Of a stretch of DNA of 64,000 nt, positions 8,124 through 15,598 are shown in pieces (the first letter of the stretch is position 1; each line of letters starts with the position of its first letter). A program made the position numbers and the translations under genes. Under the pieces are notes generated by a model, which did not search any database, was not told where the DNA came from, and saw only the letters and a list, made by a program, of their open reading frames with translations. The stretch is taken from the NCBI RefSeq assembly GCF_042445055.1, contig NZ_CP170339.1, positions 2,542,001 to 2,606,000 on the forward strand. Direction: 5' to 3'. This stretch comes from Falsihalocynthiibacter sp042445055. GTDB taxonomy: Bacteria > Pseudomonadota > Alphaproteobacteria > Rhodobacterales > Rhodobacteraceae.

Positions 8124-9488
8124 ATGAAAAAGACTATTAGCTCTTTAGCTGCGGCGATTACGGCCACGACAATGTTGACGCCTTCACCAGTGGCCGCACA
8201 AGACGACATGCAACAAAAAGTTGTTGATGCCTATGTGTTCACTTATCCGTTGGTGATGATGTACAGGACCATGTACCTGCAGGCGATTGACGCGGATTCA
8301 GGCGTCGGGTTCGGCAATTGGCTTCATCTTGGCATGTCCTCGCCCGCGGACACAGATATCGTAACGCCCAACAACGACACACCCTATTCTTATTCTTGGG
8401 TAGATCTTCGTACGGAACCCTGGGTACTCACCATGCCCCAGATTGAAGAGGACCGTTTCTACACTAGCCAATGGGATGACCTTTGGGGATTCGTGCTCGA
8501 CAATCCTGGATCGGTCAATGACGGCAATGAAGGTGTTTCCGTCCTCCTCGCCCCTCCGGATTGGGAAGGAGACCTGCCAGACGGAATCGCCCGCGCTATG
8601 CAGGGCGAGACACAGTTTCTCGGGACACTGACCCGAACGCAAGTGATCGGTGGCGCTGATGACATGGAGAATGTCGAAGGTATTCAGGCGTCGTACAAAC
8701 TAGAGCCGTTGAGCACGTTTCTGGGTACTGAAGCGCCGGAAGCGGAGCCCGATGTAGAGTGGATGCCATGGGGCGAAGGCGATGAACTTACCAACAAGTA
8801 CTGGGAATACGTTGCCCACCTGTTGCCATTTGTCGAGCCAAACGAACAGGACTCAGCCGCTTACGAAAACCTGGCTGATTTAGGAATTGTACGGGGTGAG
8901 GCATTTGATTCCGCCAGCCTAGATGCAGAAATGGCGGAAGGGCTTCAATCCGGTATCGATGCCGCACGCAATCAATTGCAGGAATGGGGTGATAACATCA
9001 CCGATGCAGCATCCTTCTTCAATACGCGCGAGGTCGTTGGCGATGACTATCAAGCTCGGGCCACGGGTGTATACGCTGGCATTTTCGGCAACAGTTCCGA
9101 CATTTCCGTTTATCTGACGGTTCAGGCAGATGCGAACGGAGAACTGCTTGACGGCAGCAAGACAGCATACACGATCACGTTTAATGACGGTGAGTTGCCA
9201 CCAGTGAAGTATTTCTGGTCGACGACAATGTATCAGTTGCCATCACGGCTGCTCGTGGACAATCCGATTGACCGCTATTCAATTGGTAGTGCAAGCGAGG
9301 GACTTCAGACCGCAGATGACGGCTCATTAACGCTATACATAGGCCCAGAATCTCCGGGTGCAGACAAGGAATCCAACTGGCTTCCCGCACCAAGCGGCCC
9401 GTTCTGGCTCGTTGTACGGAACTATGGTCCTGATCAAAGCATCATCGACGGGACCTACCAAGTTCCACCTGCAACGCCTGTCGACTGA
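8124..9488 (+). CDS. Secreted DUF1254/DUF1214 domain protein
   Basis: 454 residues. The N-terminus is a Sec signal peptide (KK, a hydrophobic stretch, then PVAAQ-D, cleavage about residue 28). DUF1254 follows (about 35-180; VVDAYVFTYPLVMMY, NNDTPYSYSWVDL, the Trp-rich SQWDDLWGF), then DUF1214 (about 320-450; YAGIFGNSSDISVY, PPVKYFWSTTMY, SGPFWLVVRNYGP). Proteins with this pair are periplasmic or secreted and lack a firmly assigned activity. ATG 8124 is used because GGAGG sits at 8111-8115; a GTG or ATG further upstream would run through that site. It is cargo within the tRNA-Gln island, with no obvious partner gene. Confidence 0.85.
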   Translation: MKKTISSLAAAITATTMLTPSPVAAQDDMQQKVVDAYVFTYPLVMMYRTMYLQAIDADSGVGFGNWLHLGMSSPADTDIVTPNNDTPYSYSWVDLRTEPWVLTMPQIEEDRFYTSQWDDLWGFVLDNPGSVNDGNEGVSVLLAPPDWEGDLPDGIARAMQGETQFLGTLTRTQVIGGADDMENVEGIQASYKLEPLSTFLGTEAPEAEPDVEWMPWGEGDELTNKYWEYVAHLLPFVEPNEQDSAAYENLADLGIVRGEAFDSASLDAEMAEGLQSGIDAARNQLQEWGDNITDAASFFNTREVVGDDYQARATGVYAGIFGNSSDISVYLTVQADANGELLDGSKTAYTITFNDGELPPVKYFWSTTMYQLPSRLLVDNPIDRYSIGSASEGLQTADDGSLTLYIGPESPGADKESNWLPAPSGPFWLVVRNYGPDQSIIDGTYQVPPATPVD

Positions 9489-9826
9489 AACCTCGCATCT
9501 GCTGCGTCCGACCTGCCGAGATGTGGGTCGGACAAACCATGAATCACATTGCAAACAAGCTAATCATTCGCAACTGAACTGCCCAAAAACAAAGAACGGA
9601 TTTGTGATCGGAAATCCCTTAGTTACTTGAACGCTATTGGGCGATCAGGATCTGGGTCGAATCCTTTGATATCTGTCGGAGGTGGTGTTACTCAACCTCT
9701 CCATTGCCACGCGAGACAAGGCGCAGGCCCTAGGAAACGGCAAATTCTTTGTTGGTCGACACTATGTAAATTTCACTGTGACCGCGCGAGAGCGCTAGGG
9801 CAGACCTGTTCGTTAGCATTTCACCA
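9489..9826. other. Gap inside the island, nothing recognised
   Basis: 338 bp between the DUF1254 stop codon and the inverted left-end copy. A 76-codon open frame here has no coding character. No RNA gene or terminator is clear. The abrupt junction at 9826/9827 is where the inverted element fragment begins. Confidence 0.4.
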
Positions 9827-10327
9827 CCGGTTCACGAACTGGACCACTTCAGGATGATCGGACCAGCGGTGCACATCGATGGGGCGAGAGTGCCACGGGT
9901 CCTCTATTTCGTTCATCGTCGTTAGGTCCTTTGGGTGTTGGTTGGAAGGAGGAGGAATAATTACACTATTATTAGGGAACTATAACAAGGGGCTACCTAC
10001 TTGGGGGGCTAATAAGGTCACCTCTTAGTAGGAGATTTTTCCTACCTATTCCCCCTATTTTATCCATTACTTATACCTATTCATTACTAGATATCTCCCC
10101 CACAATTACATCCTATCCTAGGGACGTTTTCCTGAGAGATTAAGCCTGGAGGGGGTGCTCAAGGGGCCGCCCAATACTTGGGGCATAAACAGGGGCATTT
10201 TGGGTCCCAGTGGGAACTCCGCCTGCTTAGTCAGATGATCAAAAATGAATTGGCTGGGATGGTAGGAACCCTAGCGTACCGATCGTTTTCTTCGACTTAC
10301 CAGACAAAAGCCACTAACTGGGGCATT
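9827..10327 (-). repeat. Inverted attP-type junction: left end, att core and right end of the element
   Basis: On the minus strand the order is right-end sequence (10327-10268, about 60 bp matching 11857-11916 with a few changes), att core (10267-10248), then the 421 bp of left end, ending in codon 30 of the polymerase gene. Right end joined to left end through one core is what a circularised or tandem copy of the element would contain. The piece is cut off sharply by the IS at 10328. Confidence 0.8.
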
Positions 10328-10361
10328 TGATCAGCCCCACCTAAGTAGTCCAGTTTGAATG

Positions 10362-11209
10362 TTAGTGCATGATCGGCCTTAGTTCCATCGGGACGATGGT
10401 TTCCGGAGCCGGCGGGCGGTAGCCCAGAGCACTGTGTGGTCGTTTGGTATTGTAGTGTTTCCTCCAGCTTTCGATGATAATCTGTGCTTCGCGTAGAGTG
10501 TAAAAGCTCTCCCCGTTCAGCAACTCGTCGCGGAACCGGGCATTGAAACTTTCGCAATACCCATTCTCCCACGGCGAGCCAGGCTCAATGTAAGCCGTTT
10601 TGGCTCCAACCGCCTCAATCCAGTCTCGAACAGCCCGAGCTATGAACTCCGGGCCGTTGTCCGACCTGATGTAGGCCGGAACGCCGCGCAAGATGAACAG
10701 ATCCGTGAGTGCGTCGATGACTTCTGTCGAGTTCAACTTCCGCTTCACCCGGATCGCCAGGCATTCCCGGCTGTATTCGTCCAAGATGTTCAGGGTCCGG
10801 AACGCTTTCCCGTCATCAGTTCGATGATGAACGAAGTCATACGACCAGACGTGGTTGCGATACTCTGGCCGCAGCCGGACACATGAGCCATCATTTAGCC
10901 AGAGCCGCCCCTTCTTGGGTTGTTTCATGGGTACTTTGAGCCCCTCACGCCGCCACAACCGTTCAACCCGCTTGTCGTTCACCTGCCAGCCCGCATCCCT
11001 GAGCAGAGCCGCAATCCGGCGATACCCGTACCGGCCATACTGACGTGCCAGTTCGATCATATCAGCAACCAGCCGTTCTTCGTCACTTCGGTCAACAGGC
11101 AACCGCCTCTGGGTGGATCGGTTCTGCCCCAAAACACGACAGATCCGCCGCTCAGACACCCGCACCTCATTGCGAATGTGATCGATGCAGGCGCGGCGGC
11201 GCGAGGGGC
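10362..11209 (-). CDS. IS3-family transposase OrfB (DDE integrase core)
   Basis: Catalytic half of the transposase. DDE residues are visible in VWSYDFVHHR, RSDNGPEFIA and ENGYCESFNARFR, with the C-terminal YNTKRPHSALGYRPP typical of the family. There is no good independent start near the beginning: it is expected to be made as an OrfAB fusion by a -1 shift at the end of orfA, giving GNF-LSPSRRRACIDH. A GTG at 11165 is the first internal start. No stop or frameshift is seen, so the element may still be active. Confidence 0.85.
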
Positions 11210-11488
11210 TCAGAAGTTTCCCCGTGCGGCTTCCGACAGGATCAACTTGTCCAGGGTCAGATCAGATACGGCTCGCCGCAGTCGATCATTCTCCTTCTGA
11301 AGCCGCTTTAGTTCCCTCAGTTGGTCGGTTCCCATTCCGCCATATTGTTTGCGCCAACGATAAAACGTCTGTTCAGTTATCTGCACTTGCCGGATTGCAT
11401 CAACACGCGGCATGCCTTGACCGCAAAGCACCTCAACCTGCCGCAACTTCGTGACAATCTCTTCTGGCTTGTGTCGCTTAATTCCCAT
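11210..11488 (-). CDS. IS3-family transposase OrfA
   Basis: 92-residue helix-turn-helix protein that binds the IS ends: MGIKRHKPEEIVTKLRQVEV, then ITEQTFYRWRKQYGGM (recognition helix), a leucine-zipper-like LRELKRLQKENDRLRR, and the conserved end LDKLILSEAARGNF. ATG 11488 has GGAGG seven bases upstream. It ends in the -1 frameshift region that continues into orfB. Confidence 0.85.
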   Translation of the reverse strand: MGIKRHKPEEIVTKLRQVEVLCGQGMPRVDAIRQVQITEQTFYRWRKQYGGMGTDQLRELKRLQKENDRLRRAVSDLTLDKLILSEAARGNF

Positions 11489-11544
11489 TTTCAATCCTCC
11501 GATTCCTAACTATAGGGGCGGACCACTTCAAAGGGGGAGGACCA

Positions 11545-11646
11545 GCAGCACGATCTGAAAGTGGCATCACCTACAGCATCTACTCAGCTGGCATAAGCGA
11601 CGAGCAGAAGCGAAGTATAATTGATCAGATTAGGCTACCGATCTGA
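11545..11646 (+). pseudogene. Probable C-terminal remnant of a tyrosine recombinase (integrase)
   Basis: Directly after the IS an open frame gives 33 residues ending ISDEQKRSIIDQIRLPI-stop. A Y-x-x-G, acidic/basic helix and I-x-x-P close to the stop resembles the tail of phage-type tyrosine recombinases. It reads towards attR, as expected for an integrase beside its site. The evidence is short and compositional only; the rest of the gene, including the catalytic Tyr, is gone. Confidence 0.35.
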
Positions 11647-11916
11647 GCGCCACCTCCAATACCCACAAACTTTACCCCGTCCGATCATCCTTGTAGGTGG
11701 TTGGGCGGGGGTACTCTTACCAAATATTTTTTTCACCACCACTGGCGCATGACCATACTGCTCAGGTGTTACCTCCCAAGAGCCCTTATTCGCCTTTCTT
11801 CCCGCCGACTGAACGGTCCCACCAACGGTGCCCAGAGGCCACAAAAGGCCCCAAGGAATGCCCCGGTTAGTGGCTTTGGTCTGGTAAGTCGAAGAAAAGG
11901 ATCGGTACGCTGGGGT
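11647..11916. other. Noncoding right end of the element
   Basis: 270 bp between the integrase-like remnant and the attR core. The last 60 bp (11857-11916) match the right-end piece at 10268-10327 in inverted orientation. A minus-strand frame of 99 codons crosses the att core and is not considered a gene. Confidence 0.5.
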
Positions 11917-11936
11917 TCCTACCATCCCAGCCAATT
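11917..11936 (+). repeat. attR core
   Basis: A 20-base direct repeat of the tRNA-Gln 3' end (TCCTACCATCCCAGCCAATT) that marks the right boundary of the island. The bases outside it (TTCTTAG...) differ from those following attL. Confidence 0.8.
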
Positions 11937-12496
11937 TTCTTAGAAATCATCGAGAAAACAATGGCTTAGCCGGACCTGAGACTCGTCATGTGTCACAGCG
12001 TACCGAATCTGTGACACAGGGTGTAACACATTGCGTTGCACACTATGCTAAAAAGCGGCACGTTTCGCCTAATCGCCACCACCGAAAAAAGCCCAAGCAT
12101 CGTGCCGGCCCTTACCTCCTGCGTAGGGGGCATTTTTTTATTTCCTCAAGAGTCTATCGGGCGCGCTATCAATCAATAAGAGAATTAATTTTCTCTGCTT
12201 TTCTTTGCTAACCCACCTCCCCTTCGAAGCCTTGCTGTGTGCCCCAGAGCGGCGAAGGCGTTGTTGATTGAAGCAATGCGCGGCGAACGGAAATGACTCC
12301 TCAACTAACGGTGCTCTGTAACTCGCTTTTTCCAGCAATATTTAGCTAGAGTTCTTTGCTGCATTTTCCTTTGGGCTCAGGTCGGCCTGAAACATGAATC
12401 CGACAGTATTCTTACAATCAAGTCACTTAAGGAAAGTTAGAACCAGACTTGGAAGTGGCCGCGCGGGTGATTAACTCTCAAGAAACGGAGACCGCC
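11937..12496. other. Intergenic region right of the island
   Basis: 560 bp without a supportable gene. A GC-rich pairable segment ending in a T run (about 12108-12140, GCCC...GGGGC then TTTTTTT) could be a terminator. The 3' part presumably holds the promoter of the LLM oxidoreductase gene. Confidence 0.4.
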
Positions 12497-13513
12497 ATGC
12501 AACGCTATTCACTACTTGATCTTTCGTCTGTACCGGAAGGTGCGACCACTGCCGATGCCCTGAATAATACGGTTGCCTTGGCCCAAGCCGCAGAGCGCGC
12601 GGGGTATCACCGTTATTGGCTGGCAGAACATCACAACATGGCAGGTATAGCCAGTGCGGCAACGGCAGTTGTCATTGGCCGTGTCGCCGCAGCAACCGAG
12701 AAAATGCGTATCGGTGCTGGCGGGATAATGTTGCCAAATCACGCGCCATTAATTGTTGCAGAACAGTTTGGAACCCTCGCAACTCTCTATGGAGACCGCA
12801 TTGACTTGGGATTGGGACGTGCGCCAGGAACGGATCATGCCACGGCGCGTGCGCTGCGACGTCACATGGCCCCCGAAGACGGCTTCCCGCAGGATGTTCA
12901 GGAACTGATGGCCTATTTAGGTGACATGCCCGAGAACGCGCCCGTTCGCGCAATTCCTGGCGCTGGGACACATGTTCCTGTCTGGATTCTTGGGTCAAGC
13001 CTCTATGGTGCGCAATTGGCCGCACATTTGGGCCTGCCCTATGCATTCGCGTCGCATTTCGCGCCAGCCATGCTCGAACAGGCGCTCGCGGTCTATCGAA
13101 GTTCATTCCAACCGTCTGAAGCCCTATCTGAGCCATACGCTATGATCACGGTCGGTGTTTGTGCGGCCGAGACTGATGCAAAGGCTCAGTTCTTACGCTC
13201 GTCCCAAGTGCTGGCCTTTGCACGGCTGATCTCTGGCACGCCCGGCAAGCTTCCTTTGCCAACTAAGGATCTCAATGCTCAAGTGCCGAGTGCGATATTG
13301 GCACAAGTCAATCAGGCTCTGTCATGCGCCGCCGTTGGCTCCCCAGACACAGTCAAGTCACAGCTTGCTGAAATCATCGAGAAGTACCAGCCAGATGAAC
13401 TGCTGGTAACCGGCATGATCCACGACCACCAAACACGAGTTCAATCCTTCGACATTGTCGCCCTCATTTTGTCTCAGATGCAGACAGAAGATAATTTAGA
13501 AAATAGGCAATAG
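12497..13513 (+). CDS. LLM-class flavin-dependent oxidoreductase (MsnO8-like)
   Basis: 338-residue bacterial-luciferase-like TIM barrel. It begins YSLLDLSSVPEG and shows the conserved RYWLAEHHNMAGIASAAT (about residues 40-57), RIGAGGIMLPNHAPL (about 75-89) and RIDLGLGRAPGTD (about 109-121) blocks of this subgroup. Such proteins use reduced FMN to monooxygenate unknown small substrates. ATG 12497 is preferred because CGGAG lies just upstream; an upstream in-frame start would add 16 unlike residues. Its stop is immediately followed by the ATG of the rhomboid gene, so the two are co-transcribed. Confidence 0.88.
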   Translation: MQRYSLLDLSSVPEGATTADALNNTVALAQAAERAGYHRYWLAEHHNMAGIASAATAVVIGRVAAATEKMRIGAGGIMLPNHAPLIVAEQFGTLATLYGDRIDLGLGRAPGTDHATARALRRHMAPEDGFPQDVQELMAYLGDMPENAPVRAIPGAGTHVPVWILGSSLYGAQLAAHLGLPYAFASHFAPAMLEQALAVYRSSFQPSEALSEPYAMITVGVCAAETDAKAQFLRSSQVLAFARLISGTPGKLPLPTKDLNAQVPSAILAQVNQALSCAAVGSPDTVKSQLAEIIEKYQPDELLVTGMIHDHQTRVQSFDIVALILSQMQTEDNLENRQ

Positions 13514-14182
13514 ATGCCAGATAATCAGCACAACCAAGTCAATCTCAATGCGCGACCAACGGAAGTTGGAGCGCCTGCATTCCTTTGGGCTCTTGTCGGC
13601 CTTATGGCATTGATAGAGCTGCCCCTTACGCTGTCAGATGCAGGCTGGATCGGGTCTAATGAGTGGCGCATGAATGTCTTCTTGTTAGGCGCATTTTGGC
13701 CGCCGCTGGTATCTGACGGCATCATCCCGCTCTATACGGGCCAGAAGGTTCTGATGTTTTTAACGCACGCATTTCTGCATGGGAACTTTGCGCATTTTGC
13801 TATGAACAGCGTGGTTCTGCTCGCATTGGGCAAAGGTATTTCGTCAGTATATGGCGCAAGCAAAACCATAATCCTGTTAGCCCTTTCTGCCATTGTTGGC
13901 GCTGCCACCTTCTGGCTACTAACATCCAGCAGCGGCCCTATGATTGGTGCATCAGGTGCCGTATTCGGCCTTCTGGGATTATGGCAAGCAAGGGATTACC
14001 GACAAAGACGTGCCCTCGGCCAATCCTTGCAACCGGTAATGAGTGGTATCGCGGGATTGATCGCAATCAACTTGGTGCTTTATTTTGCGCTAAATGGAGG
14101 CATTGCTTGGGAGGCCCACTTAGGCGGCTGGCTCGTTGGCTGGATATCCGCTTGGACACTCGCAAGTCGATCAGCGAAGTAG
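13514..14182 (+). CDS. Rhomboid-family intramembrane serine protease
   Basis: 222 residues with six hydrophobic segments. Landmarks in order are HAFLHGNFAHFAMNS (conserved HxxxHxxxN of helix 2, about residues 85-99), GASGAVFGLLG (catalytic Ser in GxSG, about 142-152) and AHLGGWLVGW (catalytic His, about 198-207). This is the minimal catalytic set of a rhomboid that cleaves transmembrane segments. The start directly abuts the stop of the LLM gene (TAGATG). Its substrate is unknown. Confidence 0.9.
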   Translation: MPDNQHNQVNLNARPTEVGAPAFLWALVGLMALIELPLTLSDAGWIGSNEWRMNVFLLGAFWPPLVSDGIIPLYTGQKVLMFLTHAFLHGNFAHFAMNSVVLLALGKGISSVYGASKTIILLALSAIVGAATFWLLTSSSGPMIGASGAVFGLLGLWQARDYRQRRALGQSLQPVMSGIAGLIAINLVLYFALNGGIAWEAHLGGWLVGWISAWTLASRSAK

Positions 14183-14292
14183 CTGTATAGTAGGCATGAG
14201 AGAGCGCAGATGATGCCGATCGGTATGCTCACGACTTATGTTAGGCGGTTAACTAGTTAGGCCGACCAATTCCATCACAACGCACGTCAGAA

Positions 14293-14318
14293 TTGGGGGC
14301 AACTCCCCAAATAGTTTT
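14293..14318 (+). terminator. Possible weak terminator after the rhomboid gene
   Basis: TTGGGG (14293-14298) pairs with CCCCAA (14305-14310), followed by ATAGTTTT. It lies in the 246-bp gap between convergent genes. The stem is short and the T tract imperfect. Confidence 0.3.
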
Positions 14319-14428
14319 CAATGATCAGGCGCAGGCTTTGTATGTGGTTTGGCTGGATAGCCCCATGTGGGCGGGGATAATTGAATAACAATGTCCGACC
14401 CAGCTATACGAATTCTCCTACTCAGTTT

Positions 14429-14977
14429 CTATTTGGCTGAGCTATCCAACCATCCCTCTACGAATGTCACTTTCGGTCGTCGAAATCCCATGCGCACTGC
14501 CGCGCTGGCGAGCCGCCAGATCACGCCAAACGTTACCGGTTTTCCATTTGGGACGTCATCGGGAAGTATTGACGGATCTGGCATGTTATTGCAGAAAATG
14601 CGGTATTCAAGCGCCGGCAGATCGCCTTTTGACCAGTTTATTGCATAGAAGCTAAGCCAGTGCCCCGGCTTGAAATCCAAAAACATCGGGGTATTACAAC
14701 AAGTTGCCACAACTCGTCTGGTTGGCGTTTTGGGCGTAAGCTTGTGTGCCTTCAGGTTCTCGGCCCCCTTATCACAGGCCACTCTGTCGGTGCGATGAAT
14801 GATCATGTGGGTTGCGCCCTTGTCGTCCTTCGTTCCAACGCCATCGGGCAGCGAAGCGAAGATATCAGATGCGGTGCGGCAACTGTCGCACATACACTCG
14901 CTGCTCATGATATTGGGGCCCGTCAAGGTCAGGCAGACGGCGCCACAACGGCAGCTTACAGTTTGTGTCCGTTTCAT
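14429..14977 (-). CDS. DUF6151/GFA-like zinc-binding protein
   Basis: 182 residues. It starts with a zinc-site pattern, SCRCGAVCLTLTG and SECMCDSCRTASDIF, resembling the GFA/CENP-V fold, and has a later Cys pair (ATCCNTPMF). The aromatic FKPGHWLSFYAINWSKGDLP and the C-terminal VTFVEGWLD are typical of the DUF6151 group. Those proteins are GFA relatives of unknown activity, so formaldehyde metabolism should not be assumed. An AGGGG-type ribosome-binding site precedes the ATG. It converges on the rhomboid gene. Confidence 0.75.
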   Translation of the reverse strand: MKRTQTVSCRCGAVCLTLTGPNIMSSECMCDSCRTASDIFASLPDGVGTKDDKGATHMIIHRTDRVACDKGAENLKAHKLTPKTPTRRVVATCCNTPMFLDFKPGHWLSFYAINWSKGDLPALEYRIFCNNMPDPSILPDDVPNGKPVTFGVIWRLASAAVRMGFRRPKVTFVEGWLDSSAK

Positions 14978-15521
14978 AATCTAACCCCTATTGACGATTG
15001 CTGAGCGTGATCTTTCCATATTGCGGTGTCAATGAACAAACTTGATCTTAGCCCGCGCTTTATATTTACCAACATTAATCAGGCTAAGTTTGATTATCCT
15101 AATCAACGATAGTGTAAGAAAGCATAACCGACGACGACATTCTAACCTTGTTTTTACGAGATGCAGGCTGGGCAACCGCCCATCTGGATAAACCACTAAC
15201 CGAAGGGTTAGCGCCTTAGGGTCTAAAGGAATACGTTACCCAGCTGTCGCGTTGGTGCTTGGGGATGATGCAGATTGCGCGCAGTTACGTAGGCCCATTT
15301 GCCTATAACAACTTGCGTATTCAAGAACTCTGGAGCGCTTTGGATGCGGCTCTTTATTGGCTCAGCGCGTTTCCCATTACACACGCGGCATCTGAGTGTC
15401 TCCTCCGCCAATGCCTCCGCTCTATGACATTATCAGAACGCACTTTGCGGGTCGGTTCCCCTAATTTCTCGAGTACTCAGCGCGAGTGGCAGCCCTGACG
15501 GGCGGGAAGTTTTCTTCGGCC
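14978..15521. other. Intergenic region, no gene recognised
   Basis: No open frame here looks coding. A perfect 7-bp inverted repeat (TTGATTA 15090-15096, TAATCAA 15100-15106) lies about 113 bp upstream of the GFA-like gene and could be a regulator site. The right end passes into the Pho-box region of the next gene. Confidence 0.35.
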
Positions 15522-15549
15522 CGTTACAAAAGCGTCACCCCATCGTCAC
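15522..15549 (+). promoter_or_regulatory. Pho-box-like triple direct repeat
   Basis: CGTTAC (15522), CGTCAC (15533) and CGTCAC (15544) are spaced exactly 11 bp apart. Tandem (T)GTCAC-type half-sites with an 11-bp period are the PhoB recognition pattern. The array ends 50 bp before the ATG of the phytase-like gene, a position suited to activation under phosphate limitation. Confidence 0.6.
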
Positions 15550-15598
15550 GAAGCAAAGCAAGGTTGTGCACGAAATTGTTCACCTTGGGGAATCCATA

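Larger units (their letters stand above)
10328..11544 (-). mobile_element. IS3-family insertion sequence (IS407-like), 1217 bp
   Basis: Two overlapping transposase frames (orfA, orfB) lie on the minus strand between imperfect terminal inverted repeats of about 24-25 bp (10328-10351 and 11520-11544, both starting TG(A/G)TC from the outside). No target duplication is visible (CATT on one side, GCAG on the other), which points to a rearrangement using this copy rather than a simple insertion. Confidence 0.85.
5863..11936. mobile_element. Integrated, rearranged TV-Pol-type element in tRNA-Gln
   Basis: A 6.07-kb island bounded by 20-bp direct repeats of the tRNA-Gln 3' end (5863-5882 and 11917-11936). 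In order it holds a noncoding left end, a superfamily-A polymerase gene with an amber codon, a DUF1254/DUF1214 gene, an inverted 501-bp fragment containing left end, att core and right end, an IS3-family insertion, a putative integrase C-terminal remnant, and the right end. No intact recombinase remains. The limits come from the repeats; calling the polymerase and a recombinase the core genes of the element is inference. Confidence 0.75.

Noticed and set aside
9627..9857. 76-codon plus-strand frame inside the island
   Set aside because: It crosses into the inverted left-end copy and has no coding character.
11635..11934. 99-codon minus-strand frame in the right end
   Set aside because: It runs across the att core and overlaps the repeated right-end sequence; chance frame.
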